Assembly: GCA_003141555.1 (NCBI GenBank)
Contig: PLMN01000023.1
Location: 1-64,000 of the forward strand
DNA from: Candidatus Aminicenantota bacterium
Lineage (GTDB): Bacteria > Acidobacteriota > Aminicenantia > Aminicenantales > UBA4085
Direction: 5' to 3'
Length of the DNA stretch: 64,000 bases
Positions within the stretch are counted from its first letter, which is position 1; the number at the start of each line of letters is the position of its first letter. The notes under the pieces are model-generated. The model searched no databases. It was given only the letters and a program-made list of their open reading frames with translations, and was not told where the DNA came from. Of this stretch, positions 62,949 to 64,000 are shown piece by piece. The translations under genes and the position numbers were made by a program.

Positions 62949-64000
62949 ATGAACGGCCCGACTCTTGATTCCTGGAAAGAAATCGCCCAATTTTTAGAAA
63001 GGGACGTCAAAACCTGCCAGAGATGGGAAAAGGAGAGGGGATTGCCCGTTCATCGGTTTAACGGAGCGAAGAAATCCAGGGTATTTGCAAATGAAGAAGA
63101 ATTGATTCAATGGCGCCAGAAGAACTATTCAAATAATTCCCTTGAAGAAAAATCGTCCCTTCCAAGCAAGAAACATAAAACTAAATATCTTCTATTTGCT
63201 ATGCCGCTGGCCGCCATTTTGCTCTATGTTTTCGTTCATTATGACCTTTATTCCTTCATTATCCCCTACGCAACGCCCCATAATTCGATCATCGAATCCA
63301 ACCCCGCCGACTATCATATTAACGGATCGACCTTGATCATCATCAACAAGAACGGCAAGGAATTGTGGTCGTTTGATACACGTATAGAAAAGCTCATCGA
63401 GGAAAAGGAATATAAAACTCAAGAAATGAGAGCCAGGAATGAAAGCCGGGCGGTGTTTTCCTATTTTATCATCAAAGACATCAATCAGGACGGGCGGGCG
63501 GAGGTCTTATTCAGCCCGAAGACAACCGATCAATATGGCGAGGGGGATCTGTTTTGTTTCGATTATAAAGGAAAAAAATTGTGGGAGATAAAAGCGGGCG
63601 GGAAGCATATTTTCGGCCCGAGCGATTACTCCTCGGACTACAGAGTCATCGGGATGACCACCGTCGATTTCTTTGGCGACGGGAAACTCGAGATCGTCGT
63701 CAATGCGGCCCATATGGACGACTTCCCCAGCCAATTGCTTGTCCTCAGCGCCGAAGGGCGCCTGATCGGAGAATATTGGAATGCCGGAAGATTCACGGAT
63801 GTCGCCTTCGAAGACATCGATGACGACGGTACCAAAGACATTCTCGCCGTTGGGACCAATAATGAATATGAAAAAGCCTGCCTGATCGTCCTGGATCCAA
63901 GAAACATGCATGGCTTTTCCCCTCAGCTCAAGGCGAAATATCAATGCGCTGAATTCCCGCCCGGGACCGAAAAATTCTACATCCTCTTTCCCAGAACCGA
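62949..64000 (+). CDS. HTH plus FG-GAP-like membrane protein, truncated by window end
   Basis: The frame runs open from the ATG at 62949 to the window edge (350 codons). A MerR/Xis-like helix-turn-helix unit is seen at residues 8-35 (SWKEIAQFLERDVKTCQRW), a single membrane helix at about 78-98 (YLLFAMPLAAILLYVFVHY), and an external part with aspartate-rich repeats IKDINQDGRAEVLFS, VDFFGDGKLEIVV and FEDIDDDGTKDILAV that match FG-GAP/VCBS calcium-loop repeats. A TTGACA lies at 62912. The gene is less GC-rich than its neighbours. It could be a one-component membrane regulator; the C-terminus is missing. Confidence 0.72.
   Translation, partial: MNGPTLDSWKEIAQFLERDVKTCQRWEKERGLPVHRFNGAKKSRVFANEEELIQWRQKNYSNNSLEEKSSLPSKKHKTKYLLFAMPLAAILLYVFVHYDLYSFIIPYATPHNSIIESNPADYHINGSTLIIINKNGKELWSFDTRIEKLIEEKEYKTQEMRARNESRAVFSYFIIKDINQDGRAEVLFSPKTTDQYGEGDLFCFDYKGKKLWEIKAGGKHIFGPSDYSSDYRVIGMTTVDFFGDGKLEIVVNAAHMDDFPSQLLVLSAEGRLIGEYWNAGRFTDVAFEDIDDDGTKDILAVGTNNEYEKACLIVLDPRNMHGFSPQLKAKYQCAEFPPGTEKFYILFPRT

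Overview
This window is a GC-rich bacterial chromosome segment of about 47 protein-coding genes, with no rRNA, tRNA or CRISPR array that I can see. The cell is a diderm: there is a TonB-dependent receptor, a TolC-family protein, DUF4097 and DUF6600 envelope proteins and Tat/Sec-exported enzymes. The mix of an SBBP-repeat protein coupled to a carboxypeptidase-regulatory-domain TonB receptor, a GH38 mannosidase, penicillin-acylase and M28/M24 peptidases, and a DsrC/DsrMK-like redox module resembles Acidobacteriota and relatives such as Aminicenantes. That placement is inference only; no marker gene was searched.

Layout. 0.2-3.6 kb: ECF sigma factor, HEAT-bearing anti-sigma factor and two DUF4097 envelope proteins, closed by a strong terminator. 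3.6-5.1 kb: an orphan, less GC-rich ABC-2 permease. 5.2-11.6 kb: exported GH38 alpha-mannosidase, penicillin acylase-family hydrolase and an Asp/Glu-type racemase. 11.6-19.5 kb: an apparently Fur-controlled sulfur/redox locus. One Fur box lies between a CGGC protein/P-type proton-ATPase operon and a DsrC-DsrM-like-DsrK-like operon; a second precedes a fur-nifX-cysteine desulfurase operon; a thioredoxin gene broken at its 3' end follows. 19.5-23.8 kb: a fused FAD/Fe-S oxidoreductase and a cysteine synthase-like enzyme with a Cys-rich tail. 23.9-27.6 kb: pyrB, two glycosyltransferases and a GNAT acetyltransferase in one run. 27.8-35.2 kb: TolC, two paralogous GT-C membrane glycosyltransferases and a GT2 enzyme. 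35.3-39.2 kb: tsaD, mtnA and lepA. 39.5-43.0 kb: M28 and M24 peptidases. 43.7-47.2 kb: a flippase-like protein, tatA, a methyltransferase and a ROK kinase. 47.3-53.9 kb: the SBBP/TonB pair. 54-57.2 kb: a GntR regulator divergent from an ABC exporter. 57.2-64 kb: envelope proteins, tlyA, a sodium/solute symporter and a truncated HTH/FG-GAP protein.

The two most unusual themes are these. (1) The DsrC/DsrMK-like/cysteine desulfurase/NifX/Fur/CGGC/P-ATPase locus looks like an iron-responsive sulfur-relay system without DsrAB in view. (2) Several families of perfect or near-perfect palindromes (cores GGGGACACAGAAC, GGAGACACAATACC, GTGACAGTAACC, GGTGACAC) sit right against stop codons. One of them, as part of a 105-bp insertion, lies in frame inside tlyA and adds 35 residues. 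A tandem 45-bp hairpin repeat likewise expands one of the GT-C genes.
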